Below are positions 18,601-24,169 of a DNA stretch of 37,092 nt, piece after piece. A program made the translations under genes and the position numbers. Origin of the DNA: Pseudomonas sp. GM80 (GTDB lineage Bacteria > Pseudomonadota > Gammaproteobacteria > Pseudomonadales > Pseudomonadaceae); assembly GCF_000282515.1 (NCBI RefSeq), contig NZ_AKJD01000074.1:1-37092 (forward strand). Reading direction: 5' to 3'. Within the stretch, counting starts at the first letter, position 1. Each line of letters opens with the position of its first letter. The notes below the pieces were generated by a model. That model did not search any database. It was not told the origin of the DNA and saw nothing but the letters and a program-made list of their open reading frames with translations.

Positions 18601-20165
18601 ACCAGCAGGCTGCCGGCACTGAGAGTGGTGGTGCCGGTGAAACCGGAGTTGGCGCCGCTGAGGGTCAGGCTGCCGCTGCCGGTTTTGGTCAGGCCGCTGC
18701 TGCCGCTGATCAAGCCGCCGAGGGTCAGTGCGCCCGTGCCGCCGGCCGTCAAGGTGCCGCCGAGGCTGATGGCGTTGGCCAGGCTGATGGTGCCCGGTGC
18801 GCTCAGCGTTGTCGCGCCGGTGACGTTGAGGCTGCCGGTGCTGAACGCCTGATTGTTGCTGACCTGCACCGTGCCACCGTTGAGCGTGGTGTTGCCCAGA
18901 TAGGTGTTGGCGGCGCCGAGGTTAAGTTGTCCGGTACCGGCCTTGGTGAAACCGCCGCTGCCGGAAATCACCCCGCTCAGGGTAGTGGCATTGCCGCCTT
19001 GTACCGTGACGCCGCCGGCACCGACGGAAATCAGATTGCTGATGTTCAACCCGGCATTACTGGCCTGCAGAATCCCGCCGTTGGACGTGAGCACGCCGCT
19101 GCCGAAGGTGGCGTTGTTGTTGAAATTCGCGATACCGCCGTTGAGCGTGGTCGCACCGCTGACCAGTGGCCCCTGCAAGGTCCAGGTGCCGCTGTTGAGG
19201 GTCAGGTTGTTGAAGTTGACGTAGGTGGCGCTCGATGCCGTGCCATTCTCGGCGATACCGCCGCCGACGCCGCTGGTGTTTTGCAGGATCAGGCTGTTAG
19301 TCCCCCCCGCACCGCCATCCACCGTACCCGTCGGGGCGAAAGTAAGGTTGATATTGACCAGACCACCAAGGCCGACACTGATCTGCACGCCGTCACCGAC
19401 CTGCACCGAAGAACCGGTCACGGCCGTGAAGGTGTTGGTGCTCCCCGCGCCCATCGACACACCGCCGGTAATCGCACCGGCGTTGGTGAAGGTGTTGCCC
19501 GCCGCCGAGGTTTCGAAGGCAATACGGCCGTTGATCACACCGGTGTTGCTGTTGGTCATGTTGACCTGCGAGCCACCGTAGACGCCGATCACCGGAGTAT
19601 CGGCCAGGGTGATGCCACCGATCGAGAGTCCGGTCGAAGTGATGGTGCCGTTGTTGGTGAGGGTGGTGGTGCCGGCAGCGGCGTTGTTCACCGCGATGGC
19701 CAGGCCATTGACGCTGGTCAGGTTAAGCCCAAGCAACATGCCGGTACCGCGCATGATCGCGCCCGTATTGTTGAGCACATTGACCGTGCTGGTCGCGCCG
19801 TTCCCGATAAATGCACCGCCGCTCAACACCGATATCAGACCAAGGACTGCCGGATCCATGATGCCGGAGTTGTTCAGGGTGATGCCGACCCCCGTCAGGT
19901 CCATGACATGCCCGCCAAGGGTCGCGTTCATCTGCGCGCCGCTGTTGACGTTGACCGTCAGGTTGTTCGTGGCACTGGCGAAGTCGTTGGGAACCAGTGG
20001 CAGTGGCGGCACCCCCGTACACGTCACGATTGAACCGGCCGTGGAGCATGTGGCCAGCGCAGGGGCACTCATCCCGCCGAACAGCAGCCCGGCGACGCTC
20101 AGATGCACAGCAAGGGAAAGAGGGGAAAAACGCGAAACGAGGGCGATACCAAACCTTGCTTCCAC
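9642..20165 (-). CDS. Giant repeat-rich autotransporter (type Va) with autotransporter-associated beta-strand repeats
   Basis: Predicted surface or secreted protein of 3507 residues. The start is GTG with AAGGAG six bases upstream, followed by a signal peptide ending near ALAT. The passenger is a long beta-helix type array. About 20 copies of a roughly 86-residue unit run LTLNGNNTYSGGTTLNAGTL, then VGSNTALGTGAL, then LDSNTAVTLNNAV, then LTLGGVISGAGGLTKNG. The unit belongs to the autotransporter-associated beta-strand repeat family. At least three longer modules interrupt it, each with NVGGNLTLDGTLNV, FWDG, NWTD, FAVFQG.AGTVTV and TGMQF.TDGY. The C-terminal 280 residues form the autotransporter barrel (from about MVGWARALGAWGESDG to the final SFSLGF). 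The passenger has almost no cysteine and is rich in Gly, Asn, Thr, Ser, Leu. No catalytic domain was seen, so an adhesin or biofilm role is likely but inferred. Monocistronic, with its own terminator. Confidence 0.93.
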   Translation of the reverse strand: MEARFGIALVSRFSPLSLAVHLSVAGLLFGGMSAPALATCSTAGSIVTCTGVPPLPLVPNDFASATNNLTVNVNSGAQMNATLGGHVMDLTGVGITLNNSGIMDPAVLGLISVLSGGAFIGNGATSTVNVLNNTGAIMRGTGMLLGLNLTSVNGLAIAVNNAAAGTTTLTNNGTITSTGLSIGGITLADTPVIGVYGGSQVNMTNSNTGVINGRIAFETSAAGNTFTNAGAITGGVSMGAGSTNTFTAVTGSSVQVGDGVQISVGLGGLVNINLTFAPTGTVDGGAGGTNSLILQNTSGVGGGIAENGTASSATYVNFNNLTLNSGTWTLQGPLVSGATTLNGGIANFNNNATFGSGVLTSNGGILQASNAGLNISNLISVGAGGVTVQGGNATTLSGVISGSGGFTKAGTGQLNLGAANTYLGNTTLNGGTVQVSNNQAFSTGSLNVTGATTLSAPGTISLANAISLGGTLTAGGTGALTLGGLISGSSGLTKTGSGSLTLSGANSGFTGTTTLSAGSLLVTNNNSLGSGALNTAAGTSLDSTTNVTLANNIGMTGALNVLGSNALTLGGVLSGTGGITKSGTASLTLTGNNSNSGNTALNAGTLFVGSNTALGTGALSAAAGTVLDATTAVTLANAVALAGGVTIGGTQALGLSGVVSGAGNLIKSGTANLSLSGNNTFSGGTALNAGTLIVGSNTALGTGALTTAAGTTLDASTAVALTNAVSLGGNLNVGGSANLTLGGIVSGSGGLTKNGAANLILNGANTFLGAIALNAGTITAGANAALGSGNITVGGVATLDSNAAVTLNNAVILNNSLGIGGSNALTLGGVISGASQLVKNGAANLTLNGTNTYSGGTTLNAGSLTVGNGAALGTGALTVEGAGTLNSSSAVTLNNNVILNANLTAGGANALTLGGVISGGNGLIKTGASSLTLNGNNTYTGTTALNAGSLIVGSSTALGTGTLNASNGTSLDASAAATLVNNVNLSGTLTVGGTNALTLGGVVAGIGGLTKNGAADLTLNGANTYFGNTVLNTGKLIVGSSTALGSGTLNAAANTTLDANTAVSLNNAVALAGAVNIGGTANMTLTGLVSGAGSLVKNGTANLILNAANNYLGGTTLNAGTLTVGNSSALGSGALTVAGASTLDSNSPLVSLNNAVALNAGLTVGGTQNLTLGGVTSGTGPLIKNGTANLTLNGNNTFSGGTTLNAGTLTLGNANGLGSGALIVGGAATLDNSASFGIGNAITLNAGLTIAGNNDLSLNGIIDGAGSLTKNGLSDLALAGNNTFTGALNIISGSVTTLNNNALGNTSGVNISAGAGLNLGSNASLGALTGSGSVQLTGSNLLTVGSGDVTSTFDGDLSGSGGLVKVGTGTLNLTGINGITGNTAINGGTVDLSGSLASAQVNVNTGGTLTGTGSAIGSVNINSGGHLALSSGNQLSASALTLAAGSNVDVALATPSTTSLMNVGGNLTLDGNLNVTDAGGFGVGVYRLFNYTGALTNLGLDVASVPVGYGLGDLLVQTGVPNQINIQVSAPNVNIRYWDGSQTIANGVVDGGSGTWNAVGTNWTDANGLVNQPWAGDFAVFQGTAGTVTVNGTQAFTGMQFLTDGYNVVNGAAGQLTAVNGTGGTTSLRVDPGVTATINANINGSGILNKLDAGTLVLGGANAYTGGTQLDGGKIIVGSNTALGTGTLTANAGTQLDSNAAVTLANAATLNGNLTVVGSNALTLNGVIGGTGGLIKTGTANLTLGGNNAFLGPVALNAGGLILASNSALGSGTLNAAGGTTLDASTAVSLNNAVNLAGNLGIVGTADLTLAGTVNGAGSLSKNGASNLTLSGNNNFLGGTTLNAGTLTAGSNSALGLGNLTVAGASALDSNSALSLGNNVVLNANLSNTGSNNLTLAGVVSGAGGLIKNGASNLTLNGINTYSGGTTLNAGTLTLGTGGSLGSGALTVAGASTLDNSAPLVLANNLNVNANLGLAGNNNLTLGGVIAGAGTLTKNGLSDMTLSGSNTFSGTFDVLAGSLTTLSSGALGNNATLNLASGAALNLGASGSLASLTGSGTALIGTGNTLSLGGNNISSTFAGILSGDGGLTKLGTGTLTLSGISDLTGDTSVNAGTLQVNGSLASGNVLVNNGGTLGGSGTLTGAVTVADGGHLAGVTGSTLSVDSLVFNGNSNFDVGLGTPVSGGGNALVNVGGNLTLDGTLNVSDIGGFGSGVYRLINYTGGLTDNGMLIGSVPGSVTPGDLTLQTALANQINLLVTAPGVTVQFWDGNQLVANGSVEGGSGTWGTGTTNWTDVNGTTNQAWTNNFAVFQGAAGTVTVNGAQTVTGMQFVTDGYSLVNGTAGSLNLVNGSLGNATVRVDPNATATIGVALNGAGTLGKYDTGTLVLNAANGYTGGTALNGGKIVVGNNAALGTGVLTAAAGTALDSNTAATLANDVVVNGGLTVAGSNVLTLDGDVSGSGSLIKAGASSLTLNGNNSYSGGTQLNAGTLILGNNSAISSGALNVTGNGSLDSTSALQLANAINLGAQLTLAGNQNTTLIGAVTGSGSLVKNGSGDLLLSGANTYSGGTTLNAGSTRGDTSSLQGAIVNNATLTFEQNANGSYTGNLTGTGTLNKTGSGQLLLSGNNGLTGNTSVQAGSLLVNGTLNSSNVNVASGAKLGGSGQLSGTVQLASGATLVGGGTATPLSVGALALSSGTNLDFSLGSATSSTTVVDVAGNLTLDGTLNVSNAGGFGTGVYQLFRYGGSLTDNGLVYGSLPVAAANLTLQTAIANQINLLVQGTPGEVQFWNGGTTNPDGSIGGGSGVWGPGTNWTDPTGTQALGSNGQFAVFGGQSGTVTVQGNQNFTGLQFLTNGYNLTPGAGGTLTPVNGPDGSLAPVRVNSGASAQISVPLVGTGGIEKLDSGTLVLTGANTYSGGTTVSGGTLIGNTTSLQGNILDNASLVFQQNANGQFNGVLSGTGALVKRGDGTLLLTGNQPFNGTVSVDQGVLQVGSRSARASLGGQVTVANGAGLSGNGSVGSIINHGVVQSGSEAGTLSVAGNLTNASDGVLALTISSPTATPLAVGGTATLGGGLQVNSLAPFTGNTVYSLITAGGGVVGTFSAADLPQYAFLDSALVYDANAVNLVVSRNGNSFVDVAATQNQRNTASALMRNGAAGAALQGEIVNLSVAGARNAFDSLSGEIHASTASAILEDSRYVREAVNDRMRQPSCSAADDPRRALAPSDNQLSSNGCHGEMVGWARALGAWGESDGDSNAASLDRNLSGFMLGTDKQLDDQWRVGMAAGYTRSDLDAHDRRSDATVESYHLAAYLNSQFDALAVRLGAAYSWHDIETKRDVSVGSYNDRLKANYDARSAQVFGEVGYTIEAGGIALEPFAGLSYVNYDSDKAKEKGGVGRLKAEADQDITFSTLGVRAGKVITLANGGQFTPRAAIGWRHAFGDTKPDADLSFIDGGASFSTQGVPIAKDSALVEAGVDFQISPTGKLGVGYSGQLSNDNNDHAMTISFSLGF
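11440..12090 (-). repeat. Autotransporter higher-order module, copy 3 (nearest the C-terminus)
   Basis: Encodes, in protein order, DVAGNLTLDGTLNVSNAGGF, EVQFWNGG, a GSGVWGPGTNWTD segment, FAVFGGQSGTVTV and TGLQFLTNGY, ending at the next beta-strand repeat (TGANTYSGG). It is the most diverged of the three modules. Limits are approximate. Confidence 0.75.
13000..13650 (-). repeat. Autotransporter higher-order module, copy 2
   Basis: Encodes NVGGNLTLDGTLNVSDIGGF, VQFWDGNQLVANGSVEGG, NWTDVNGTTNQ, FAVFQGAAGTVTV and TGMQFVTDGYSL, ending at NAANGYTGG. It is close in sequence to the copy at 15180-15830. Limits are approximate. Confidence 0.78.
15180..15830 (-). repeat. Autotransporter higher-order module, copy 1 (nearest the N-terminus)
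   Basis: Encodes NVGGNLTLDGNLNVTDAGGF, IRYWDGSQTIANGVVDGG, NWTDANGLVNQPW, FAVFQGTAGTVTV and TGMQFLTDGYNV, ending at GGANAYTGG. Each module is followed by a fresh run of 86-residue units, so the module and its array look like one duplicated super-unit. Limits are approximate. Confidence 0.78.
16560..18910 (-). repeat. Tandem array of 258-bp units in the autotransporter passenger
   Basis: The main uninterrupted array. Equivalent positions recur at about 258 bases, for example at 16837, 17095, 17353 and 17611, where each unit begins with the codons for an N-x-N-x-Y/F-x-G box. Two units near 16560-16840 and 18600-18910 differ slightly in length. Units are clearly related but not identical, with many synonymous and conservative changes, so the array is old or under selection for diversity. 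Shorter arrays follow each higher-order module. Confidence 0.85.
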
Positions 20166-20284
20166 GGGCTACTCCTTGTCGTGGCCAATTTCTTCCTTGA
20201 AGGCGTGCAAAGCCGCGCTTATTCCACACGCGAATCAAGACTGCGACGGTCATCACAAAACCGTTGATTGGGGACAAAGCTAGT

Positions 20285-20354
20285 AGACGCCCGGCAATGG
20301 GGCACGGATTAAATGGTGTTAATACTTTAATACTAGAGGCGTCTGGAATAAGCG
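20285..20354 (-). promoter_or_regulatory. Putative regulatory region of the autotransporter gene
   Basis: An AT-rich island in a GC-rich context, 120-190 bases before the GTG start. It contains a perfect tandem 8-base direct repeat (TTAATACT twice, 20319-20334). This is bracketed by a 7-base inverted repeat (AGACGCC at 20285-20291, GGCGTCT at 20338-20344). An 11-base sequence TGGAATAAGCG (20344-20354) recurs inverted at 20216-20226. Direct repeats of this kind suit a dimeric activator. No regulator is assigned. Confidence 0.4.
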
Positions 20355-20409
20355 TTTCAGCCCGTATCCATGGGGCTTCAACCTGCCCCAGGACCTCGGG
20401 TATGGCCTT

Positions 20410-20504
20410 TGTGGCGAGGGGATTTATCCCCGATGGACTGCGCAGCAGGCCCACGCTTCCAAGGGCCGCTACGCGCCCCATCGGGGATAAATCCCCTCGC
20501 CACA
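20410..20504. repeat. REPIN, type D (TGTGGCGAGGGGATTTATCCCCGAT family)
   Basis: Two perfect 25-base inverted arms around a 45-base GC-rich spacer. It lies in the 545-base gap between the divergent autotransporter and Tsx genes. The only other content seen in that gap is the two putative regulatory regions reported separately. Confidence 0.9.
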
Positions 20505-20614
20505 GGATTCGTACCCGACGGCATTTTTTACGCTCTTGAAAAATGTGATCGTTCTGTCAGAAAAACCGTTGAAATCGACGAAATATCAGCGAATTGAAAA
20601 CATTGGTACGCCTT

Positions 20615-20630
20615 GTGCAAACGTTTGCGT
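20615..20630 (+). promoter_or_regulatory. PurR-like (LacI-family) operator before the nucleoside operon
   Basis: Contains the perfect 12-base palindrome GCAAACGTTTGC (20617-20628) with the central CG typical of LacI-family operators. The 16-mer GTGCAAACGTTTGCGT matches the E. coli PurR consensus ACGCAAACGTTTGCGT at 14 of 16 positions. It lies about 80 bases before the Tsx start codon. The position suits a repressor of nucleoside uptake. No regulator gene is adjacent. Confidence 0.65.
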
Positions 20631-20710
20631 AACGTCACTCTCAAGGTTTTCGTAACAAAACCGTACAAGCCCACGGAACACGGGCCTCGATCCGCAAAAA
20701 AGGACTTTGA

Positions 20711-21670
20711 ATGCATACCGCATCCCCCTTTCGCGCACCGTTTGCGCGCACGTTTGCTGTTTCCTTGCTGCTTACTGGCGTTACCGGACTTCTCAGCGCC
20801 AGCGCTTTCGCTCAGCCCGCGCTGCCGGAAGAATCCGCCCAAGGCGAAGCCCTCAGCCCGGAAGCCAGCCCGCCGAAAAAAGGCGCCTACCTGTCGGACT
20901 GGTACAACCAGGACCTGATGCTGATCGGCAGCAAAGACATCAGTTTCGGCCCGCAACCGGCCGACGATATCTACTTGGAGTACGAGTATTTCGGCCGCAA
21001 GGGCCCGTTCGAGCTGTACGGCTACATCGACGTGCCGAAGATCTTCAACATCGGCAACAGCCACGACAAAGGTGTGTGGGATCACGGCTCGCCAGTGTTC
21101 ATGGAGCACGAACCGCGCATCTCCATCGACTACCTCGCCGGCCGCAGCCTGGCCATCGGCCCGTTCAAGGAATGGTACGTCGCGTTCGACTGGATCTACG
21201 ACCACGGCAGCCGTAAAGAGAATCGCGCCAACACGCTGTACAGCGGTTTCGGCACCGACATCGACACCCACTCGCGGGTCAATCTGTCGGCCAACCTCTA
21301 CGGTCGCTACCAGTGGGAAAATTACGGCGCGAGCAATGAATATTCGTGGGACGGCTACCGCGCGCAGCTCAAGTACATCGTGCCCATCGACAAATTCAGC
21401 AACGGCGCCTCGCTGACCTACATCGGTTTTACCAACTTCGATTTCGGCTCCGACATCCACAAAGACAACCCCGCTCGCACCGCCAACGCGACGGTGGCGA
21501 CCAACGTGTTGCTCTACTCCTTCACCCATCTGCGCTTCACGCTGGTGGGGCGTTATTTCCACAACGGCGGCAACTGGGAGGACGGCAGCGAGCTGAATTT
21601 TGGCGACGGTAATTTCCGCGCGCGTTCCAATGGCTGGGGTTACTACGCCGGCGTCGGTTATCAGTTCTGA
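20711..21670 (+). CDS. Tsx-type nucleoside-specific outer-membrane channel
   Basis: Twelve-strand outer-membrane channel of the Tsx family, which lets nucleosides and deoxynucleosides across the outer membrane. 319 residues. The signal peptide ends near SAFA (residue 34). A linker of about 20 residues rich in Pro and Glu follows, then the barrel, which starts YLSDWYNQDLMLIGSKD. Tsx hallmarks include the aromatic-rich DIYLEYEYFGRKGPFELYGYIDVPK, WYVAFDWIYDHGS and a C-terminal GYYAGVGYQF ending in Phe. Shine-Dalgarno AAGGA is present. The next gene, a NUP-family protein, starts 16 bases after its stop, so the two form an operon. A PurR-like operator lies upstream. Confidence 0.92.
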   Translation: MHTASPFRAPFARTFAVSLLLTGVTGLLSASAFAQPALPEESAQGEALSPEASPPKKGAYLSDWYNQDLMLIGSKDISFGPQPADDIYLEYEYFGRKGPFELYGYIDVPKIFNIGNSHDKGVWDHGSPVFMEHEPRISIDYLAGRSLAIGPFKEWYVAFDWIYDHGSRKENRANTLYSGFGTDIDTHSRVNLSANLYGRYQWENYGASNEYSWDGYRAQLKYIVPIDKFSNGASLTYIGFTNFDFGSDIHKDNPARTANATVATNVLLYSFTHLRFTLVGRYFHNGGNWEDGSELNFGDGNFRARSNGWGYYAGVGYQF

Positions 21671-21686
21671 TTTTCAAGGAGGTTTC

Positions 21687-22709
21687 ATGCAAGCAATGAT
21701 GCGTTTGACACTGGCCGCTGCGGCCCTGCTCTCTTCCACCGCTTGGGCGGTCGAGGCGCCGATCCAGCCGAAAGTCGTGCTGATCACCATGTTCGCGCCC
21801 GAGGCGCAGCACTGGATCGATCGCCTGGAACTGAAACAGGAAATCCGCGTGCCGGGCCTGTCCGCCGAGTACCCGAGCATCCGCTGCAATACGCAGCAGG
21901 TGTGCCTGTTGACCACCGGCATGGGCCAGACCAACGCTGCCGCCTCGACCCTGGCGTTGGCGCTGTCGCCGAAATTCGACCTGCGTAAAAGCTATTTCCT
22001 CATCGCTGGGATCGCCGGGATCAGCCCAAAACACGGGACTATTGGCACCGCGGCATGGGCGCACTATCTGGTGGAGTTCGGCACGCAATGGGAGATCGAT
22101 TCGCGCGATGCTCCGTCAAACTGGCCGACCGGTTATCTGGGTATCAACACAAAAGGCCCGAACGAAAAACCGCCGCTGGACTACAAGACCGAAGTCTTCG
22201 AGCTGAACGCGAAACTGCAGGACAAAGCCTTCGCCCTGAGCCACAAGGTTGAACTGAGCGAGAGCAAGGAATCGGCAGCGTGGCGCCGGAAATATCCGTC
22301 AGCCCCAGCCAATCAGCCACCGGTGGTCACTCGCTGCGACACGTTGGCCGGCAACACCTGGTTTTCCGGTACACGCTTGAGCGAGCGGGCCGAGGTATGG
22401 ACCAAACTGCTCACGGATAACAAGGGCGAATACTGCACGACGCAGCAGGAAGACAACTCCACCTATGAAGCTTTATTGCGGGCCAGTCGTGAAGGTCTGG
22501 TCGATGTTCAACGCCTGGCCGTGGTGCGCGCCGGCTCTGACTTCGATCGCCCTGAGCCGGGCGGCAGTGAAGTGGACAACCTGCTGAAATACGCCGATCA
22601 GGGTGGTTTTGCCCCGGCGCTGGAAAACCTCTATCGCGCCGGCCATCCGCTGGTGCAGGACATCCTCACGCATTGGACAGCCTGGGAAAACGGCGTCCCG
22701 CAATCCTGA
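21687..22709 (+). CDS. NUP-family (purine nucleoside 'permease') exported protein
   Basis: Member of the family named after the yeast purine nucleoside permease NUP, 340 residues. The start chosen is ATG at 21687, with a strong AAGGAGG, and not an upstream in-frame ATG inside the tsx gene. The first 22 residues are a signal peptide (MRLTLAAAALLSSTAWA). The mature protein has no obvious transmembrane helix, so it is most likely periplasmic, not a permease. The segments KVVLITMFAPEAQHW, VCLLTTGMGQTNAAAS, FLIAGIAGISPKHGTIG, VVRAGSDFDRP and AGHPLVQDILTHW are the recognisable conserved blocks. The glycine-rich blocks resemble those of the nucleoside phosphorylase fold, so periplasmic nucleoside binding or phosphorolysis is plausible; this is inference. 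It is the second gene of the tsx operon. Confidence 0.85.
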   Translation: MQAMMRLTLAAAALLSSTAWAVEAPIQPKVVLITMFAPEAQHWIDRLELKQEIRVPGLSAEYPSIRCNTQQVCLLTTGMGQTNAAASTLALALSPKFDLRKSYFLIAGIAGISPKHGTIGTAAWAHYLVEFGTQWEIDSRDAPSNWPTGYLGINTKGPNEKPPLDYKTEVFELNAKLQDKAFALSHKVELSESKESAAWRRKYPSAPANQPPVVTRCDTLAGNTWFSGTRLSERAEVWTKLLTDNKGEYCTTQQEDNSTYEALLRASREGLVDVQRLAVVRAGSDFDRPEPGGSEVDNLLKYADQGGFAPALENLYRAGHPLVQDILTHWTAWENGVPQS

Positions 22710-22725
22710 GCCCAACACAAATCAA

Positions 22726-22817
22726 CTGTAGGAGTGAGCCTGCTCGCGATAGCGGTGTGTCTATTAACGAATACTTCGTCTGACACACCGCTATCGCGAG
22801 CAGGCTCACTCCTACAG
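22726..22817. repeat. REPIN, type C
   Basis: Nearly perfect inverted arms, outer end CTGTAGGAGTGAGCCTGCTC, with pairing extended into the spacer (ATAGCGGTGTGTC with GACACACCGCTAT), leaving a loop of about 20 bases. It separates the convergent NUP-family and oxidoreductase genes. Confidence 0.92.
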
Positions 22818-22836
22818 GGGGTTGGCGGGCGGGGGG

Positions 22837-23793
22837 TCAGGGGATGAGGATGACTTTGTCACCGCTGCCCTGATTCACATCCGCATAACGCTGAAGACCG
22901 TCGGCCAATGGCGACTCGACCAAGCCCTGCGGCAACGGCAACGCGCCTTCGTCGAAGAGTCGGCCAAACTGGCCCAACATCGCCGCACAGGCTTCAACGC
23001 CGTACAGCAACGTATTGACGCCCACCACCGAACCGCCCTTGCGGTACAACGCCAGTGCCGGCAATTGCACATGGCCGTCTACCGGTGCGGCGATGATCGC
23101 GATTCGACCAAAGATTGCCAGTGCCGCCACCGACGCCGGCAGCCAGAAACCGGTGGTGTCGAAGATCACTTCAGCGCCCCCCTGATACACCGCGTTGACC
23201 TGCGCGCCGAGGTCTTCAGGTTTATCCAGCTGAATCGTCTGGTAACCCTGCGCCTGCAAATCCTTGACCTGCTCTGGACGCCGCGCCGCCGCCAGGATCT
23301 GCGCGCCGCGCACTTTGGCCAAGGCCAATGCCGCCGTGGCCACCGCACCGCCGCCGATCACCAGCAGGCGCGTGTCGGCTTTTACCAGACTGCGCTCCAG
23401 CGCATCCCACGCCGTGGTGTACGGCACGCCGAGACTGGCGGCCTGGCTGAAACTCAGACGCGATGGTTTGAGGGCGACACCGTTGGCCGGCAGTTTGACG
23501 AATTGCGCGTGAGAACCATCGGCGAAAAAACCCAGCTCGCGACCGGTGCCCCAGACTTGTTGACCGATCAATGCTGGCGGGCCTTCAACCACCACACCGG
23601 CGAAATCGCGACCGGGTATGCGCGGCAGCGTGGTGTAGGGGAAACGGCCGAGGACGTTTTTCACATCGCTGGGATTGAGACCAGCGGCCTTGATCTGTAC
23701 CAGCACCTCGTCAGCGCCGGGGGTTGGGGTCGGAACGTCGACGAAACGCAGGGAAGACAGGTCGCCGGTTTTATCGAATTGCAGTGCTTTCAT
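22837..23793 (-). CDS. Quinone-oxidoreductase-like MDR protein (zinc-free medium-chain dehydrogenase)
   Basis: NAD(P)H-dependent oxidoreductase of the medium-chain dehydrogenase/reductase superfamily, 318 residues from the ATG at 23793 (MKALQFDKTGDLSSL). An upstream in-frame start would run through the neighbouring spacer and is less likely. It shows the GroES-like N-terminal domain (IKAAGLNPSDVKNVLGRFPYTTLPRIPGRDFAGVV) and the Rossmann motif GGGAVA (147-152). It lacks the structural-zinc cysteine cluster and the catalytic-zinc Cys/His set of alcohol dehydrogenases, which places it with the quinone reductase branch. It lies 28 bases after the XapX gene and probably in one transcript with it. 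Substrate unknown. Confidence 0.88.
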   Translation of the reverse strand: MKALQFDKTGDLSSLRFVDVPTPTPGADEVLVQIKAAGLNPSDVKNVLGRFPYTTLPRIPGRDFAGVVVEGPPALIGQQVWGTGRELGFFADGSHAQFVKLPANGVALKPSRLSFSQAASLGVPYTTAWDALERSLVKADTRLLVIGGGAVATAALALAKVRGAQILAAARRPEQVKDLQAQGYQTIQLDKPEDLGAQVNAVYQGGAEVIFDTTGFWLPASVAALAIFGRIAIIAAPVDGHVQLPALALYRKGGSVVGVNTLLYGVEACAAMLGQFGRLFDEGALPLPQGLVESPLADGLQRYADVNQGSGDKVILIP

Positions 23794-23821
23794 GGCTTGA
23801 TCCACCGAAGAGAAAGGAAAC

Positions 23822-23995
23822 TCAGGACAACCAGCCGGCGACCAGTTGCCGGCCCATCGGCCACAATTGCTCACCGGCCAGCATGCCGAGCAGACCTACC
23901 AGCGCGATGGCCGGCGGTGCGGGAGAACGGAAATCCAGCGCGCCGTACAGCAGGCCAACGCCCAGACCAATGGCCAGCGAAATCAGGTAGTTCAT
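23822..23995 (-). CDS. XapX domain small membrane protein
   Basis: A 57-residue protein starting MNYLISLAIGLGVGLLYGAL and ending QLVAGWLS. It has two short hydrophobic, glycine-rich stretches (about 3-20 and 28-42) separated by DFRSPAPPA, the layout of the XapX domain family. The function of that family is not established; it is found beside xanthosine-related genes and elsewhere. A GGAG lies about 12 bases before the ATG. It sits between the AraC regulator and the MDR oxidoreductase, in the same direction as both. Confidence 0.85.
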   Translation of the reverse strand: MNYLISLAIGLGVGLLYGALDFRSPAPPAIALVGLLGMLAGEQLWPMGRQLVAGWLS

Positions 23996-24105
23996 GGGGG
24001 AGGAACTCCGCCGATTGCAAGGAATGGGCAGAGTCTAGGGAATCGAGTGCGAAGGCATCGGCCAACGACTTCTGAATTTCGGCCAACCCTGCCGAAACCA
24101 CCACA

Positions 24106-24145
24106 AAACCCTGTGGGAGCTGGCTTGCCAGCTCCCACAGGGTTT
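24106..24145. repeat. Collapsed type-B REP palindrome
   Basis: A nearly pure hairpin with 18-base perfect arms (AAACCCTGTGGGAGCTGG) and a 4-base loop (CTTG). It looks like the two outer ends of a REPIN joined with the middle deleted. It is found at the 3' side of the AraC gene. Confidence 0.85.
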
Positions 24146-24169
24146 GTGCCGGTTCAGGAGGTAACGTTG

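Noticed and set aside
21600..21686. In-frame upstream ATG extending the NUP-family protein
   Set aside because: It lies within the tsx coding region and lacks a ribosome site. The ATG at 21687 has AAGGAGG and begins a signal peptide.
23794..23874. Upstream in-frame ATG extending the MDR oxidoreductase by 27 residues
   Set aside because: It would overlap the XapX gene, and the family begins at MKALQF.
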